A stretch of DNA of 64,000 bases from Atopsyche davidsoni (GCA_022113835.1 JAILWY010000008.1:9118501-9182500); one strand, 5' to 3'. Positions 26,519 through 46,400 are shown, counted from the first letter of the stretch. Made by a program: numbers and translations. The notes: generated from the letters alone by a model not told the origin.

Positions 26519-26777
26519 TTAATTCGTTTTCACTATCTCTAGCCTTTGAGACAATCAGATTGGATTGTTTAAATGTTGAATCTGATTACAATAAAACATT
26601 AATAATATTTATATTCTATCAAGGTCCGATATGTCTTGACTGGGGACTATTAATTTAATAACATTTACATGATTATTATATGTATGTCTTGCTCGTCTGT
26701 TTGTTTCTGTTTTTGGCTTTGATAATCTATCAACCAGCAGATATCGGATATGTGTGTAGTAAATTAAGACATCGTTC

Positions 26778-26822
26778 ACTTGCTGTCTGCCTCCAAGAAC
26801 GGAGGTTCGAGGGAACCAAAAC
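26778..26822. repeat. Conserved upstream block, copy 4
   Basis: Diverged copy of the block at 10324, about 285 bp upstream of the SPH7 start site. A near-identical downstream flank recurs at 30220-30380 upstream of SPH8. Confidence 0.45.
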
Positions 26823-27817
26823 TTGGATAGTCTTACTGCAGCTCTAATATTTAAAAATAATTATTTACTTAGTTAAACTCTTAGAATGATCATGTATGTG
26901 ATTCAACAAAGCAGAAGCAGTAGTTATAAAACTAAAGAAACATTCGATACCAAATACCATTGAACATATCAAGCAGCCTTAAAATTAAATAAACAGCGCG
27001 TTTAACAAAAAGAAATGTTACAGTTTGATTACTACAGCATTGTTTTTTTTTACCAACAATCCATCTACATTATTGAATATGACTTAATTGTTACAGATGG
27101 TCTTTTGAGTGATGTGTCTTTTCACAACGACAGGGCAAATGCTATTTTTTTCGTCAGATATCAAACCAAAGTAGATAATCAACAAGAAGCTGTTTCACAC
27201 AGATTAAGGAGCTGATTTCATAAAATATATCAAACTTCGTTTTATATATATTTATATATTTTTTAAATTGAATGAATACTTTACTATTTAACACTAACAC
27301 ATTATGTACGAGTATGTAATGTAGGTTTTGTTAATAAGGCTTAATTTACTTGAATTTCATATATGAGAGTGAAAATAAATATATTTTTTAAATTATTTTG
27401 TAAAATATAAATTAAATTATCATTCTAAGATGTTTATTTAAAAAATAAATTTAAGTAATATTAAAGATAAATATATTGATTTTATAGTATATTTAAGTAG
27501 ACAGGTTTAATAATAAAATTCGCTATGGTGTGCATTGTATGTTATTTTAAAACATACATTAATTATTATGTAACTGTCAAAATAACTATATTCTATAAAT
27601 ATAACCTTGATTTGGTTAGATGTTTTATTTTTGTGCAATCAAATAGTGTTTTTTTTTTTTTACATAAAAGTTTTGCATTTCTCAAAAAAGTTAAGGGTAG
27701 GGCCAAAAAATACATTATACTATTTTTTGTCGGGGAGTTATATAAATTGAGGTAAAAAAATTTGATGAGATGTTTCTTTTTCAGGTGAACAAATAGAAAT
27801 TTGCCAGATCCGCTTGA

Positions 27818-27855
27818 TTATTCGATCTTATTGGCGTCGATATATCTGTAAAGAA
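27818..27855 (-). pseudogene. Relic last codons of a catalytic protease exon 5
   Basis: Only the final codons (IDANKIE then stop) and the adjoining 3' flank resemble gene A. Similarity stops after about 38 bp. It lies 0.36 kb 3' of SPH8, the same relative place as the relic next to SPH4. Confidence 0.55.
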
Positions 27856-28212
27856 GCCGAAATCTATTGTAAACATACTTTCATCCCTATATACAGGTGA
27901 TTTCCCTTTCACATATGTTTGCTCTATCTGACCAATCAAAACCAACTTGACATGAACGCCAGACAGAAAAGGTATAAAAGTTTTTTTTAAATTTTATTAA
28001 TAATATTTTTTTATTATCACAATTTTCTGTTTTTAGACATTCATATATATTATGATATTCAAATGATCTTTTGTATATTCATAGCATGCCGTGATTTTGC
28101 AGATTAAAAATCGTTAACAAGAGTTTGGTAATAATTTTTTTTTTTAATCAATAAAAATACAAAGGTATAAAAGCGATAATATCTCTAGAGGCAGTCAACT
28201 GGGATAAATAAA

Positions 28213-29898
<1,686 letters not shown>

Positions 29899-29922
29899 TG
29901 TCAGGTATCGGCTGTCTTCCAA

Positions 29923-29952
29923 TACTGAAGCGATCTCCAGGCGGTATTTATA
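29923..29952 (-). promoter_or_regulatory. SPH8 core promoter (retained)
   Basis: TATAAATA (29945-29952) and a TCAGT initiator (+1 near 29926) remain immediately upstream of the truncated first exon. Confidence 0.65.
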
Positions 29953-30167
29953 TTAATTCGTTTTAACTATCTTAAGCCTTCGAGACAACCAGATTTCATT
30001 GTTTAAAATGTTGAATCTGATAACAATAAAACATGAATGAAATTTATATGATATCTTGACTGACAATTTTTCATCACTTATATCTGATTATTATAATTAT
30101 GTTTTGTCAACAGTTTGCATAACCCAGCAGATAACAGATATATGAGTAGCAAATTTGGGACATCGTG

Positions 30168-30213
30168 CACTTGCTGCCTGTCTCCAAGTACGGAGGTTCT
30201 AGGGAAACGATAC
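30168..30213. repeat. Conserved upstream block, copy 5
   Basis: Contains GCCTGTCTCCAAGTACGG, about 240 bp upstream of the SPH8 start. From here to gene A (30857) the sequence is AT-rich flank shared with 18400-19030 and 20160-20430. I see no gene in it. Confidence 0.45.
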
Positions 30214-30856
30214 TTGGATAGTCTTACTGCAGCTCTAATATTTTAAAATAATTATTTACTTAGTTAAACTCTTAGAATGATCATGAATGTGATTCAACAA
30301 AGCAGAAGCAGTAGTTATAAAACTAAAGAAACATTCGATACCAAATACCATTGAACATATCAAGCAGCCTTAAGTAGACAACATATTAAATTTCACATAT
30401 GGCAGTGCAACTGCTATAATTATATTTTATTTTATAAAATATTAATTAAATCGATACACTCAGATGTTTAATTTTAATTAAAAAATTAAAATAATCTAAT
30501 TAACAAATTCGTAGATTTTTAGTATATTTAAGTATACAGGTTATAATACAATTATACTATTAAAATTCGGCATGGTGTAGAATAAACTTTATCATATTAA
30601 ATATATCTTTGGTTAGGTTAAGTGTTTTTTTTTTGTGCGATCAAAGCTAATTTGCTTTTCTTGGTATAAAGAGTTATTTTACGTTTTTTTTTGTTGTTAT
30701 TTCTAATAAAAGTAAGGGGTAGAGACAAAAAAATACATGTAACTTAAATTATATTATATTGTCTTTTGTGGGAGAGTTATATAAATTGAGGTACACAGGT
30801 TTTATGAGATGTTTCATTATCAGGTGGAGAAATGGAAATTCGTCAGATCCGTTTGA

Positions 30857-32707
<1,851 letters not shown>

Positions 32708-32726
32708 GATGTCACTGCACTTGTCT

Positions 32727-32763
32727 ACCTGAAGCTCTGGACACACCTGGTGCACTATTTATT
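32727..32763 (-). promoter_or_regulatory. Gene A core promoter
   Basis: AATAAATA (32756-32763) lies about 33 bp before a TTCAGG initiator-like site (+1 near 32730) on the minus strand. It is weaker than the SPH TATA boxes. Confidence 0.5.
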
Positions 32764-33935
32764 CCACTTCATTATCTCTGAAAACTAGGTAATCCGTACC
32801 TTCTGATATATCAGCTAATCGAAGGTCGTCCCTTCCACTGTAATGAGATAAACCTACGATTATTGATAAACCTTCAAAACAGAAGTTACTCACTCCAAAC
32901 AACATTTTGGTGTTTTTTTTTATAATATTTTTTTTGACACTAGTGACAATTTTAGATACTCTTGCAACATATAAAGATACTCGATTTATAGGCGAATTTT
33001 AAATTGAAACTTTACAATTATAGGGTTGTCATTTTAAGACGTTATTTACAACATATTATATATTTTAAAAGTTTATATAAACATATTTTATAATTTTGTC
33101 ACATATCTTGACGTCATGCATTGTTTTTTTCTTTGTTTAATAAATTGAGTTTTAGAGCATCTTAAGAATGTACCAAGATATTTAATTATACAAACTTTTA
33201 TAGTTATGACAAAACATTAAACTTTAGCTTTAAAAGTAACATTACAATTCTCAAAATTATGACTTTATTACTTCATATACTTTTTAATATATTTACGCAA
33301 AAATTTTGAAATTCTAATCAAAGTAATCGGTGATTTTAGGCACTGTAAGCATTTTATTATTATTTTACTTATGTGTAATTAAATAATTAACTTTTTGTTT
33401 TAGTTTCATCTTAGTTGCAGATTACAACTAAAACGTTTTATACTGAGACTATCGGTGATACCTTATATTAATTTTGATATAACACTTGATGTCATTGATT
33501 CTCTTACTTTACAATTTTTTTTTATGTTAAATGTATTATTTTTCTATTGAAAAGAAAGCAAAAGAGCTAGGAACATGTGAAATCATAAATAAATACTTTT
33601 TGAAATAAAATGTATGTGTGGTTTATTTACAAAGACTAAGGTACACAGATACAGTTTATAGATTTTAGCAGACGTTGTTATGAGTTAATTTGGTTTCCTG
33701 GGTGCTAAGTAGCTTAAAGTTTTAGGTCCTCCAACGTTTCGGCCCTGGCTGGGATCATCTTCTAGTAATTTTTAGAAATCCCTAAAGATGGTCTCAGCCC
33801 GGAGACCAAAACGTCGAAGAACCGAAACCATGAAGCAGCTCATCACTCAAAAAAACAAATCAACTGAGGTACTCTGGTTATATGAAAAGTTTATTTGCAG
33901 GTGGTAGAGATGGACATCCAGGGTAGTTTTTGGAC
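32764..33935. other. Intergenic region between genes A and B
   Basis: Very AT-rich with no convincing coding frame. Near 33680-33840 lies a repeat with CCAACGTTTCGGCCCTGGCT and, inverted further on, AGACCAAAACGTCGAAGAAC. It resembles the CGACGTTTCGG-bearing elements in intron 1 of genes C and D. It ends about 100 bp below the gene B stop. Confidence 0.5.
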
Positions 33936-36137
<2,202 letters not shown>

Positions 36138-36185
36138 GGTGGTGCTGGTCGAATTCACCTATGCCTCCAGTTGCACCTGGCAGAC

Positions 36186-36193
36186 TATTTATT
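36186..36193 (-). promoter_or_regulatory. Gene B TATA-like box
   Basis: AATAAATA on the minus strand, about 50 bp upstream of the ATG, in sequence strongly similar to the gene A promoter (CCAGGTG between box and start in both). Confidence 0.45.
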
Positions 36194-39100
36194 CTACTTC
36201 ACTATCTCATTTAAGATCGCGTAATCCGCGGGTTCTGAGATATCAGCAAATTGGCATTTATTTCCTCCATTGTGAGCAGATAAACGCGTTCATTGGTATT
36301 TAATCATATTGGGTTTTAATTATATATGATATTAAATAATTTATAAAAAATATAGCATTGATTGGGCCGCAAACCATTTTTAGTGTCAATTAGAAATCTT
36401 TAGCTTTTATTAAAATTCAATTAAATTATGCCTTCGGATTACTGCTCAGGGATAAATGCAAGGATCATGAGACATCGTATAGAGAATTTCTTGTGTAATT
36501 ATAAGTATTCAAATATTCATCCCTTATTTTTCAAGTCCTTAAGGGAAGCTTGTGGCCATATCACTGAACATATCTCTATCCTGAGCTAGTCTCAGTAGTT
36601 ATTTGTTGCCAAAATCCCAACCTTTCGTTTTTTTACCATCTCCGTGAATTCTTTCTATGCACATTCTGTCCAAGACTCTTTCTCATTTGAGACGCTTTTA
36701 TAAAGCCTTAAATGTCTTCGAGATTTATGTATTACGTGGTTGCTGTGTTAAATATTAAGAAAATCATAACATCTAGTATCTATCTAAACACATTCAGATA
36801 AAATCAGGCCCAACTCGGCAAGTGAATTCCTATAACTGATATAATACGTCTCAAGCCTGTTACACATTCATATAAACTGGTACAAAAAAAAAAAAATATT
36901 ATAAATACATCGTACTAGCATAAACATCATAATATTTTAAATATATTTATATTTTTTTAAACATTGAACACACCTTTGGGTAATTGTTTTATATAACACG
37001 TAATAATTATCAAATAACATGAAAAGTTGATATTTCGATAACACCTTGTAGAATCACATGCTTATCTCTCAGATCACATTATTTTTATTAAAGATAGCAA
37101 AAGATAATTAATTCAAGTAGTTTAGTAAATACCCAAGTGCAAAGTGTGCACGCTTATCCACTCTTTTACTACAGCTTGAGAGTATTTTAGGCAAATAATA
37201 CTCACTTTGAACGTCTTGAAGAACGGGTCAGAGATTTTCGCTTTGACGAAATTATTAATCTTTTAAATTTGGTTGTTTAAATATTTATTTTTTCTCGTAA
37301 CAGTTTTTATATATTCTTCTTCAGAGAAGGTTGGTCATCGTCTCACTGTACATATATTTAAGCTGAGCCAGTGTTAAAAAAAACATATATAAAACTGTGG
37401 CGTAGAAGGATCCGTGAACCCATTATACTATTATTTGATTTGCAAGGGGCTATTTTAGTGAAAAAAAAGATTAAATATAAATATAATGCTTCACTCGACA
37501 CTTAGTACCTGAGTTTGAAGCATCGTTTTTAACTCTTATGATTATACTATTAAAAGTCAATAAAATTAATGTATTTCTTTAAACGTAAAACTCTAAACTA
37601 ACGCAAAACACTTAGCATTAAAAATCATACCCTTGTCTTTCAACTGCCCTATTTTTTTAGTCCTCTCAAGAAAAATATAGGATTTGTATAGTCCATAAGG
37701 TCTAGAAAGGTGTTTGGAATTAGTTACGCGCTTGAAGTTGTGGCATTGAATTACAACTGTGTCTTAATACTATAAACGTCAATTTGATATTATTATTTTA
37801 CACAATTGTATAGACAAATACTTTTATCCAAAACATTTTAATTCCAGTTTGTTATATTTCAAGTCGAGATACAATTTGTACTAAATATTTTTTCGGGTAT
37901 TTATCTCGTCGTTTCATGTTTACTGTGTGTTAAACGCGAATCCATTCAATATTATAAATTACTGCAATTTATTTACACCAATCCGACTACAGCAGGAAGA
38001 GTATTATCTGAAAGTTTCTAGAACATCTGAGTCTTCAGCACCAGCCACCCCAACCCCTGTCAAATAATAAACCTCCACTAAGGCCCACTTTTATTTACTT
38101 AATTTTTTTACCGAAAAACTTGAAAAGGGTGTTAAATAATATTGTAATTTAATCTCTAAAATGGATATGTCGAAACATAAATCGTTCCCAAGCTTCAGAT
38201 TTAGGATTTTTTCTAAACAACATCGTAATTTACGATTACCATATGTTCTGAGATGGATTTTACGAAATGTTATTTTAGGACACAGTTGTAAAATAGATGA
38301 CACCGTGTTTTTTTGCTTACTGGCGTATTATTTTCATAAATAACTCTGAATGATACAAATATAATTTACACATTTAAGTATTTATTGAAATAAAAACGAT
38401 GCATTTAAGTCCTAATGAACCCCCAATTCAACATGCATATTTTGACAAGTTAATCAATAATACTCCACATTATTTAGTGTTATTATGAACCGTGTCATCA
38501 GATAGTTCAATAGTTAAGTCCTCCTTTTCTAAGATTTAGGTTTTGAATTCGGGTTTATATTCAACTACAAAACTGAGTACATTGGTTTCACACTTGCAAA
38601 TACCGATTCAAATTTTCGCTCAGTTTCATAGACTAGCTCGATTTTGGTCGGGATGATGTTGCGATAGCTAGAAGTGTGGGTTGGTATAAAATAATCGATC
38701 ACTTCTTCACTCTTCAGTCCTCGCTTCTTTCAGGCTCGCTCGAGTTATCCGCGTCAGACCGGAAGTTCGCGGTGGGACGCGTCCTGAAAAATCCACCTTG
38801 GTGGCAGACGTACCCGAGGAGGTCATTTCATGGTCCTAGATTTACACCCCGAGGGAGCTGTAAATCAGACGCCGACTCCGTCTAGACTCGATTCCACGTG
38901 CGCTGGAATATCCGTCCTCGCAAAAATACTGCGAAATACAGAAATAGCAGCGGTCAGACGTCGAAAAAACGACAAGAAAAGTCACCTCTACTGACATTCA
39001 CTATGCGTCTTCATTGAGTGTATTATAACTTCAAGGCGTTATTTGACTTCAAAGATTTACGTAAAGCTCTCAAAGTTATCGTGCTGCACTAGTTAGTATG

Positions 39101-40601
39101 TATTTTTACTATGAATATATAAAACTAGTGGCGTACCTAGAAGGGATGAAGGGTGGAGAATTAGTCAGCCTCGAATCACACATATTTTGTGGCCTACATA
39201 TTTTAAAAATATGTAGGTCGAAACAAAAAAGTACTCTTGTAAAACACAACTTGATATGTTGTTTTTTATATGTAGCCATATTGTCTGCTACAGTATTAAA
39301 TCTATCTATATCTTAAAGGAGTTCGGGTTTACATCATTGTATTCTAAAAACAATGATTTTCTAAAATTTATTTTCATTTTAATAAAAAAAGACTGCTTGA
39401 TCAGATTTTAAACTGTCGACACGCCACTTAGTTTAATAGAATACAGCACTAGATAAAAAAAATTATAATTAATAGTTGTTTGCCGTGTTTAGCCACTCAT
39501 TGCATCATTCGGGTTTCTTGTCGCAAATCACTTGGAATTTCCCTATTATTCGGAAATATATTTATAAAATAATCTAAGATGAAGATAATTTATAAAAAAA
39601 ATTTAATTTACGCAATGTCATTTCCCGAGTTAAGCGGAATGCCCGAAGAATTATCTACAAATATAAGAAACGTTGATAAGCTATTTTTTAATTTTTTTAT
39701 TGCACGCAAATTATTTTTGAATTTATTTACAACATTGGGAATCATCTGAAAAATTAAAAATAGAACCTGAGTGATAAAAGGCGTAAACATACAAATGCTG
39801 AAAATCCTTTTAACCGAACATGTTCTTGCGTCCTCAGGTTTCTAAATATAAAAGCTTATTAAACCGGAAAGATTAACTACTCGCCAAAATGTAAAACAAA
39901 AAATGAAGAACTCTCCTCCGGGACTTGCCGAAAGTTCTCCACGCCACTTGACTTCTAATTAACCCAAAAGTTTTATTCAACCAAACCCACCAACGAGAAG
40001 GCAGTCTTAAGGAATATAGTCTTTATGGCTCTTTTAGTAACTGAGATTTTTAAAAGCTGAGTTATTTATTTTTTATCACCCCATTATATAAATAAATTAC
40101 GCACCTGCCGGGACTCGAATGCGGCGAAACATGCACTTGTTTGCAAAACAAAGGAAAAAATGCCAATCGGCTGTGATTAATTTATTGTCGGAGACAGCGA
40201 CCAGCGCCTCGTGAATAAATGATTTTTTTTATTATCGTTTTGTGCTAGCTGTGAGTTTTCAATACTTTTGATCCAATATATATATTTTTTTTGCATAAAA
40301 TACTTTTATGTGTAAAACATTTATAAGTTTTAAAATGGTTTTTTTAAAAGTAAAACCTCGAAAATGTTTATTCAGCTGTAGTATACAATATTTACGAGTA
40401 GATTTCTAAAGAAGAATGAAAGCATTAATTTACTATATGTTTGTGTTAAAGAGTTTAAATTATGAAACATATTTTTCACAAGAGAATCCGTTTCGCAGTA
40501 AATTACAGGTTATTTGTTGCATGTCAGTATACTTATTAAGTGCATCTTCCTTCCCATGCTCAAGACGAGAGTCTCGCGAAGAAGCTGCGTATGCTCTAGA
40601 T

Positions 40602-40683
40602 CACAGGTTCCCAAACTTTTTGTCCTGTCGAGCTTTCCTGTTTTTCGTAGACCCCCGGCCTTGCTAATATTGAATTTTTACAT
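40602..40683 (+). mobile_element. hAT left-end fragment
   Basis: Starts CACAGGTTCCCAAACTTTTT and matches the left end of the element at 443-1073, then stops. It is immediately followed (40684-40760) by an inverted-repeat-like end with CTCGATATAACGG in complement, which resembles pogo/Tigger-type termini. Confidence 0.55.
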
Positions 40684-40794
40684 TTAACCGGATTTTTTGT
40701 CCGGTATATCTGAAGTCCGTTAAACAGGGGTCCGTTATATCGAGGTTTTACTCTATACCTTTATAAATAAAAACAAAGAAAATGCAAATATAGT

Positions 40795-40973
40795 AACATT
40801 CTATATTAAATTGGATTAATGTTAATCAGATGCGTATTTATTTACCCATGCAGGTATTAGTATGTTTATGTGATTAAGCATATTTTTTCACACATTGAAA
40901 ACGATTAAAGAAAACTCTCAGAAAATATCATCGTGACTTGTGAGGGATTCAAGGACCAATATGCCCAGGCTAA
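40795..40973 (-). repeat. Inverted, internally deleted SINE copy
   Basis: Reverse complement of the tail and head of the 399-bp unit that follows, lacking the tRNA-like middle. It meets the array head to head, producing a perfect palindrome around GGCTAATTAGCC (centre 40973/40974). Confidence 0.75.
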
Positions 40974-40974
40974 T

Positions 40975-42378
40975 TAGCCTGGGCATATTGGTTCATATGT
41001 AGATTATGATTATTAAAAATTCTCACTAAATTGCAGTGGCTCGTTAGCATAGTTGGATAAATGCACCGGCCATGAAAGCTTGGGGATGTGGGTTCGAATC
41101 CCTCACAAGTCACGATGATATTTTCTGAGAGTTTTCTTTAATCGTTTTCAATGTGTGAAAAAATATGCTTAATCACATAAACATACTAATACCTGCATGG
41201 GTAAATAAATACGCATCTGATTAACATTAATCCAATTTAATATAAATAGAATGGTGCGCGTCTCGGCTAAACATCAATAGATTTTAAAAATAATAATAAC
41301 CATATTTGGATATAAAAATGCTTCACTTGTTACTTTAATTAAGTCCAGTGTTTGCAAATCATTAAATATTGATTAGCCTGGGCATATTGGTTCATATGTA
41401 GATTATGATTATTAAAAATTCTCACTAAATTGCAGTGGCTCGTTAGCATAGTTGGATAAATGCACCGGCCATGAAAGCTTGGGGATGTGGGTTCGAATCC
41501 CTCACAAGTCACGATGATATTTTCTGAGAGTTTTCTTTAATCGTTTTCAATGTGTGAAAAAATATGCTTAATCACATAAACATACTAATACCTGCATGGG
41601 TAAATAAATACGCATCTGATTAACATTAATCCAATTTAATATAAATAGAATGGTGCGCGTCTCGGCTAAACATCAATAGATTTTAAAAATAATAATAACC
41701 ATATTTGGATATAAAAATGCTTCACTTGTTACTTTAATTAAGTCCAGTGTTTGCAAATCATTAAATATTGATTAGCCTGGGCATATTGGTTCATATGTAG
41801 ATTATGATTATTAAAAATTCTCACTAAATTGCAGTGGCTCGTTAGCATAGTTGGATAAATGCACCGGCCATGAAAGCTTGGGGATGTGGGTTCGAATCCC
41901 TCACAAGTCACGATGATATTTTCTGAGAGTTTTCTTTAATCGTTTTCAATGTGTGAAAAAATATGCTTAATCACATAAACATACTAATACCTGCATGGGT
42001 AAATAAATACGCATCTGATTAACATTAATCCAATTTAATATAAATAGAATGGTGCGCGTCTCGGCTAAACATCAATAGATTTTAAAAATAATAATAACCA
42101 TATTTGGATATAAAAATGCTTCACTTGTTACTTTAATTAAGTCCAGTGTTTGCAAATCATTAAATATTGATTAGCCTGGGCATATTGGTTCATATGTAGA
42201 TTATGATTATTAAAAATTCTCACTAAATTGCAGTGGCTCGTTAGCATAGTTGGATAAATGCACCGGCCATGAAAGCTTGGGGATGTGGGTTCGAATCCCT
42301 CACAAGTCACGATGATATTTTCTGAGAGTTTTCTTTAATCGTTTTCAATGTGTGAAAAAATATGCTTAATCACATATT
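40975..42378 (+). repeat. Tandem array of 399-bp tRNA-derived SINE units
   Basis: Three full units (40975-41373, 41374-41772, 41773-42171) and a partial fourth (to about 42378) look identical by eye. Each holds a tRNA-like segment (41036-41113 and every 399 bp), with A-box-like TTAGCATAGTTGG, B-box GGTTCGAATCC and a 6-bp acceptor-like stem GTGGCT/AGTCAC. The T-stem has one mismatch, so these are not functional tRNA genes. Units are related to the dispersed SINEs at 4221, 55736 and 60065. Confidence 0.85.
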
Positions 42379-43259
42379 GAATATTACTGTTGGCGTTTTT
42401 ATATCCCACCCCGTATTAAGTTATATTATTCAATCATATTTAGACAACTGCTAATATAAGAGCTTTTAAATAAAACAAACAAACCGATCAACTCATCTTT
42501 ACAAAACACTTAAATCAATACCAAGCAACGCCTTTAAGAATATATATTTGCTCTCAGCTGCATATGCATTCTACGAAAATTCCATCTGGAAAGAAAAATA
42601 TTATTGCTCGCCGCAGGAGAGATCAAGAGTCGTGGTGGATTAAAAGCGGCACGGGAGAGCACAGCAGTCGCGCAGGATCAAACCGAGGAGCTCGTCTCTC
42701 AAAGCTGCCTACACACTCAGCGAAAACTATGGAATAGTGGACTTGGAATGATTGTGGAAGTACATAATTTGGAAGAACCTTGTGTACTTGAGAGGAGGGG
42801 CTTCTGGTATTGTTTCTACATCCGGCTGAATTTGTACTTTACAAGGCTTTGAAAAATAAAACTGCGGTGTACAAGGATTCGGGGACCTAGTTCACTGAGA
42901 TGGTCACCTAACTCCTACGAGAAGAACCACCTGAAGTAATAGTTAAAACACACTCAAAATAATGGCTATTGTCTTATCACCGGTTGTCGGTTGTGTTGTA
43001 CGTGTGTAGGCAGCTTAAGGACGCGTGTCTGACGAGCCTCGCCGGGATTAGTTCCGAATACCCGCCGACTTCAGACGCGGTACTTTAAGCTGTGACTTTG
43101 TTTATTTTTGGGGATGCTCACTTTACAACGGTACGTATAAAAGATATTTGAAGTTGATATAGTCATATGTCTGCTTGATCGTGTCTTCAGCCGGAATAAT
43201 GGAGTGACATTATGCCATGGTGGTTGTTGAAACTGAGTATAGGCTGTTACTTTCATATA

Positions 43260-43443
43260 ATTACTAATATGATTAGGCACATTAGTTCATATATAGAAGA
43301 TGACTTAAAGAAACTCTCAGAAAAATATCATAGTGATTTGTGTGGGATCACAACAAACCACACAAATCACGATGATATTTTTCTGAGAGTTTCTTTAAGT
43401 CATCTTCTATATATGAACTAATGTGCCTAATCATATTAGTAAT
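43260..43443. repeat. Long near-perfect palindrome (foldback of SINE tail)
   Basis: The arm starting TTACTAATATGATTAGGCAC is repeated as its reverse complement with a spacer of under 20 bp around 43350. Each arm is about 85 bp and equals the 3' tail of the SINE family (GATGACTTAAAGAAACTCTC). A single transcript would form a long hairpin. Confidence 0.85.
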
Positions 43444-46400
43444 AATATAATAAACCCGTAATGGGTAATAAATACGCATCTGATTGACCAATCCGTAAAT
43501 TGATACTTTCGTATAAGTTATATTTTTTCAGTGATAATGATTCGGTTAAGGCGGGATATGTAGGGCGGTTTTTTAATTAAAAATTATTATTATTTACATG
43601 AACCTTAACCCAATCAATTGCAATCCTTTTTACTTCAATTGTATGACACTATTATTAACCTAATTAATTTCACATAAAAATTATACTTTTTTTATTTATT
43701 AACTGTTAGTATTCTTGTTTCGGCATTTATTTTTTTAGAAATATTATTGATTACCTTTAACACGTGATGTTTTAAATTGTCTTATCGAGTGCTATCACAA
43801 ATTTGATGATTCTGTAATATAACAAGTAAGAGAATTTAAATACAAAACCATAAATTATTTTGTAGTTACTTTTTTTAAATTACTTTTAATTTAATGCATT
43901 TGATATTTGTTTGTGTATAAAATTACTTTAAAGATATAAAAAGTGCATCTACAGGTACAAGTGCCCCTTTTTTCCATTCCCAGCGTCTAAACCGAAATAA
44001 TCCTGTATTTCCATACGCCTTTGAATAAAACGTTTGTGCGGCGGTTCGGTTTATTTTGATTTTATTCCTTCCTTAACACGTGCTTAAACCGAGCCAACGA
44101 AAACGGTTTTAAAGACCGTGAAACTAAAATCCTTTGCGACTCTCAAATTACAGTCCCTTGCAAAACAAAATGTCGGACAGGGCCGATTAAAATGGCGAGC
44201 CGAGAGCCTCGGAGCGTGACCGGCGCGGAAGTGTTTCCAAAAAAAGCCTTTTGTGTGTTTTTATGAGTTTTTTTTCCTTTGCTAGAAACATGTTAACTGG
44301 GACTTTAAAAATCTTTGCGGAGCATTTCAAGGCTCACACTTTTAAAAGTATTATTTTTCTGTGTGCATTATTATTATGTCTCGAATACTCGAAAAGGGGA
44401 GACTGTGCAACAACGGACTGAATATTTTTTTAATTTTATTTAAATTTTTTTTATTTATGGCGAGCAGTCTATACAACCTACTTATATATTTTTTTGAAAT
44501 GCTTAATTATTTTTTTGTTCTCTTTCGAAGAACGAAAACCATTTTGATCAAGACTCCACCAAATAATATAGTACGATAGGCTGGATTTGTAACGCTTTAT
44601 ATTTAAACAACAAAGGGTTAAAATTATAATCGTTATCAACTAGATATTTGACTATGAACACGTAGGGATGAATTTTGAATGTTTTTCGGTGTTGGAGCGG
44701 TGAAAAGTAATTTGGAGACCTTCTACCTGTAATAATCTGAGGCCAGACGAGGTGTAGGTCCAGACCAGGTATTCTCTAACCCTATCATTATAGATAAATC
44801 ATCATAACTACATAATAGTTGCCGACGAGAGGTTTATGGAAGGTAATCACTTACTTCACAAAAGAATACACCGATACCCATAATCATAGCTTAAATTAAT
44901 TTATTAAAATGATACCTTAATGGCTCAATCGTACTTTGACACGTGTTGCTGTATGTGAAACGTTATTTTAATTATTTTAATATCTAAATATATCCTCCTT
45001 GGCTTTCTCGACCGCTGAGTGATTTAATATAATTTTTTTTTTTTAAATATTTTTCGGGAATATTTGGTTATACCACGAACATTTTTTGCATGCATTATAA
45101 ATTACATGGATTTAATAAAATATATTTTATATAGTTATACAAGAATCATCATTACTTTGTCATTCGTATATACCGCACGCCCCTGGTTAAAACACTTTAA
45201 AGTGATTCCTTTTGTATTTTTATGATAAATGATTGTGATACGACAATCTGTATAGCCTAGAACTTGTCCTAGAATTTCAAAGATAAATGTGTAACTTAGA
45301 GTTAGATATATTTTTATCTTGAGATTAAAATCGTCTTAATATAGTACATTTGTACAAAAAATTTATAGTTTTTTTTTTATGTATATAATATGTGATTATG
45401 AATCTGAAAATTATGGTAACATAATTTTTTCGGTTGATGTATTTTTTCATACAATTTTGGTAACGTTCTGTGCAGGCTATTTAAGGCAGCTCTTTGCTCC
45501 ACTGAGTCAGTCTCAATGCACTTTACAAAGTACCAGTTGCGAAATCCCGAAAATTCTTCGAAAAAATTGTTTTACATTTTGGGGAAATATGCTGTTTAAT
45601 TTAATTTATGAATAGTCAAATGGCTAGAAGGTTACAAACATTATTATTTGTGCCGTTGAAAAGCTTTAGAGCTCACTAACAAACTAACCATTCTGTCGTG
45701 GATATAAGATGTTTCACGAGTTAAAAAAGACATCGAGGATTCAGTGCCATTTCGGTGTGTTCAGATCATTCGCATTGCAATCGAAGTTGCAGCGGGCCGC
45801 CTACAGGGTGTTAATCAAACGTTGACTGACGTAGTAAAACAATACACGAGTGCACACTCACACCGTATCTATAACATTGACATAATTAATTCTCGATCGG
45901 TGTACGTTTAATTGATTATATATATTTTTGTAGATATTCTTGTGAACTCATCAATTACAAGATAACACGTCTCAAGATATAAATATATTTCAAATCGAAA
46001 ATGGGTTTATCCAATCTCACTGTGCCTAAATATATCATGTGTTTATATTTGCACAATATTAGTTTTATTATTTTTATTTTGAATCTATAACCAACATATA
46101 ATTTAAATAACTAGCAAATATATAATCGATGAAAAGGGTTTTTTTTACAAAAGTTGTTATACAAGAGCACAATACTGAAAATATGAATCAGATAAGATTT
46201 TTATTTAGGCTTCGAGAAAATTTATAACATATAATTTTTTTTAAATTTATTTATATATACATACATATAAGATTGTTAGATTTTTATGTACTACATACTA
46301 GTTAACAGCAAATATAGTCTTAAAAGTCTACTTCAGATTTCTCCAAGATTCTAATAAAGCCCTCACAAAAAACTTCACATCAATAATCCGAATCATAGTA

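Noticed and set aside
38676..38885. 69-codon frame in a GC-rich island
   Set aside because: No motif, no start context and no flanking exon; treated as island DNA.
40975..42378. CRISPR-like or tRNA gene cluster
   Set aside because: The period is 399 bp without short spacers, and the tRNA-like parts have stem mismatches and sit inside a dispersed SINE.
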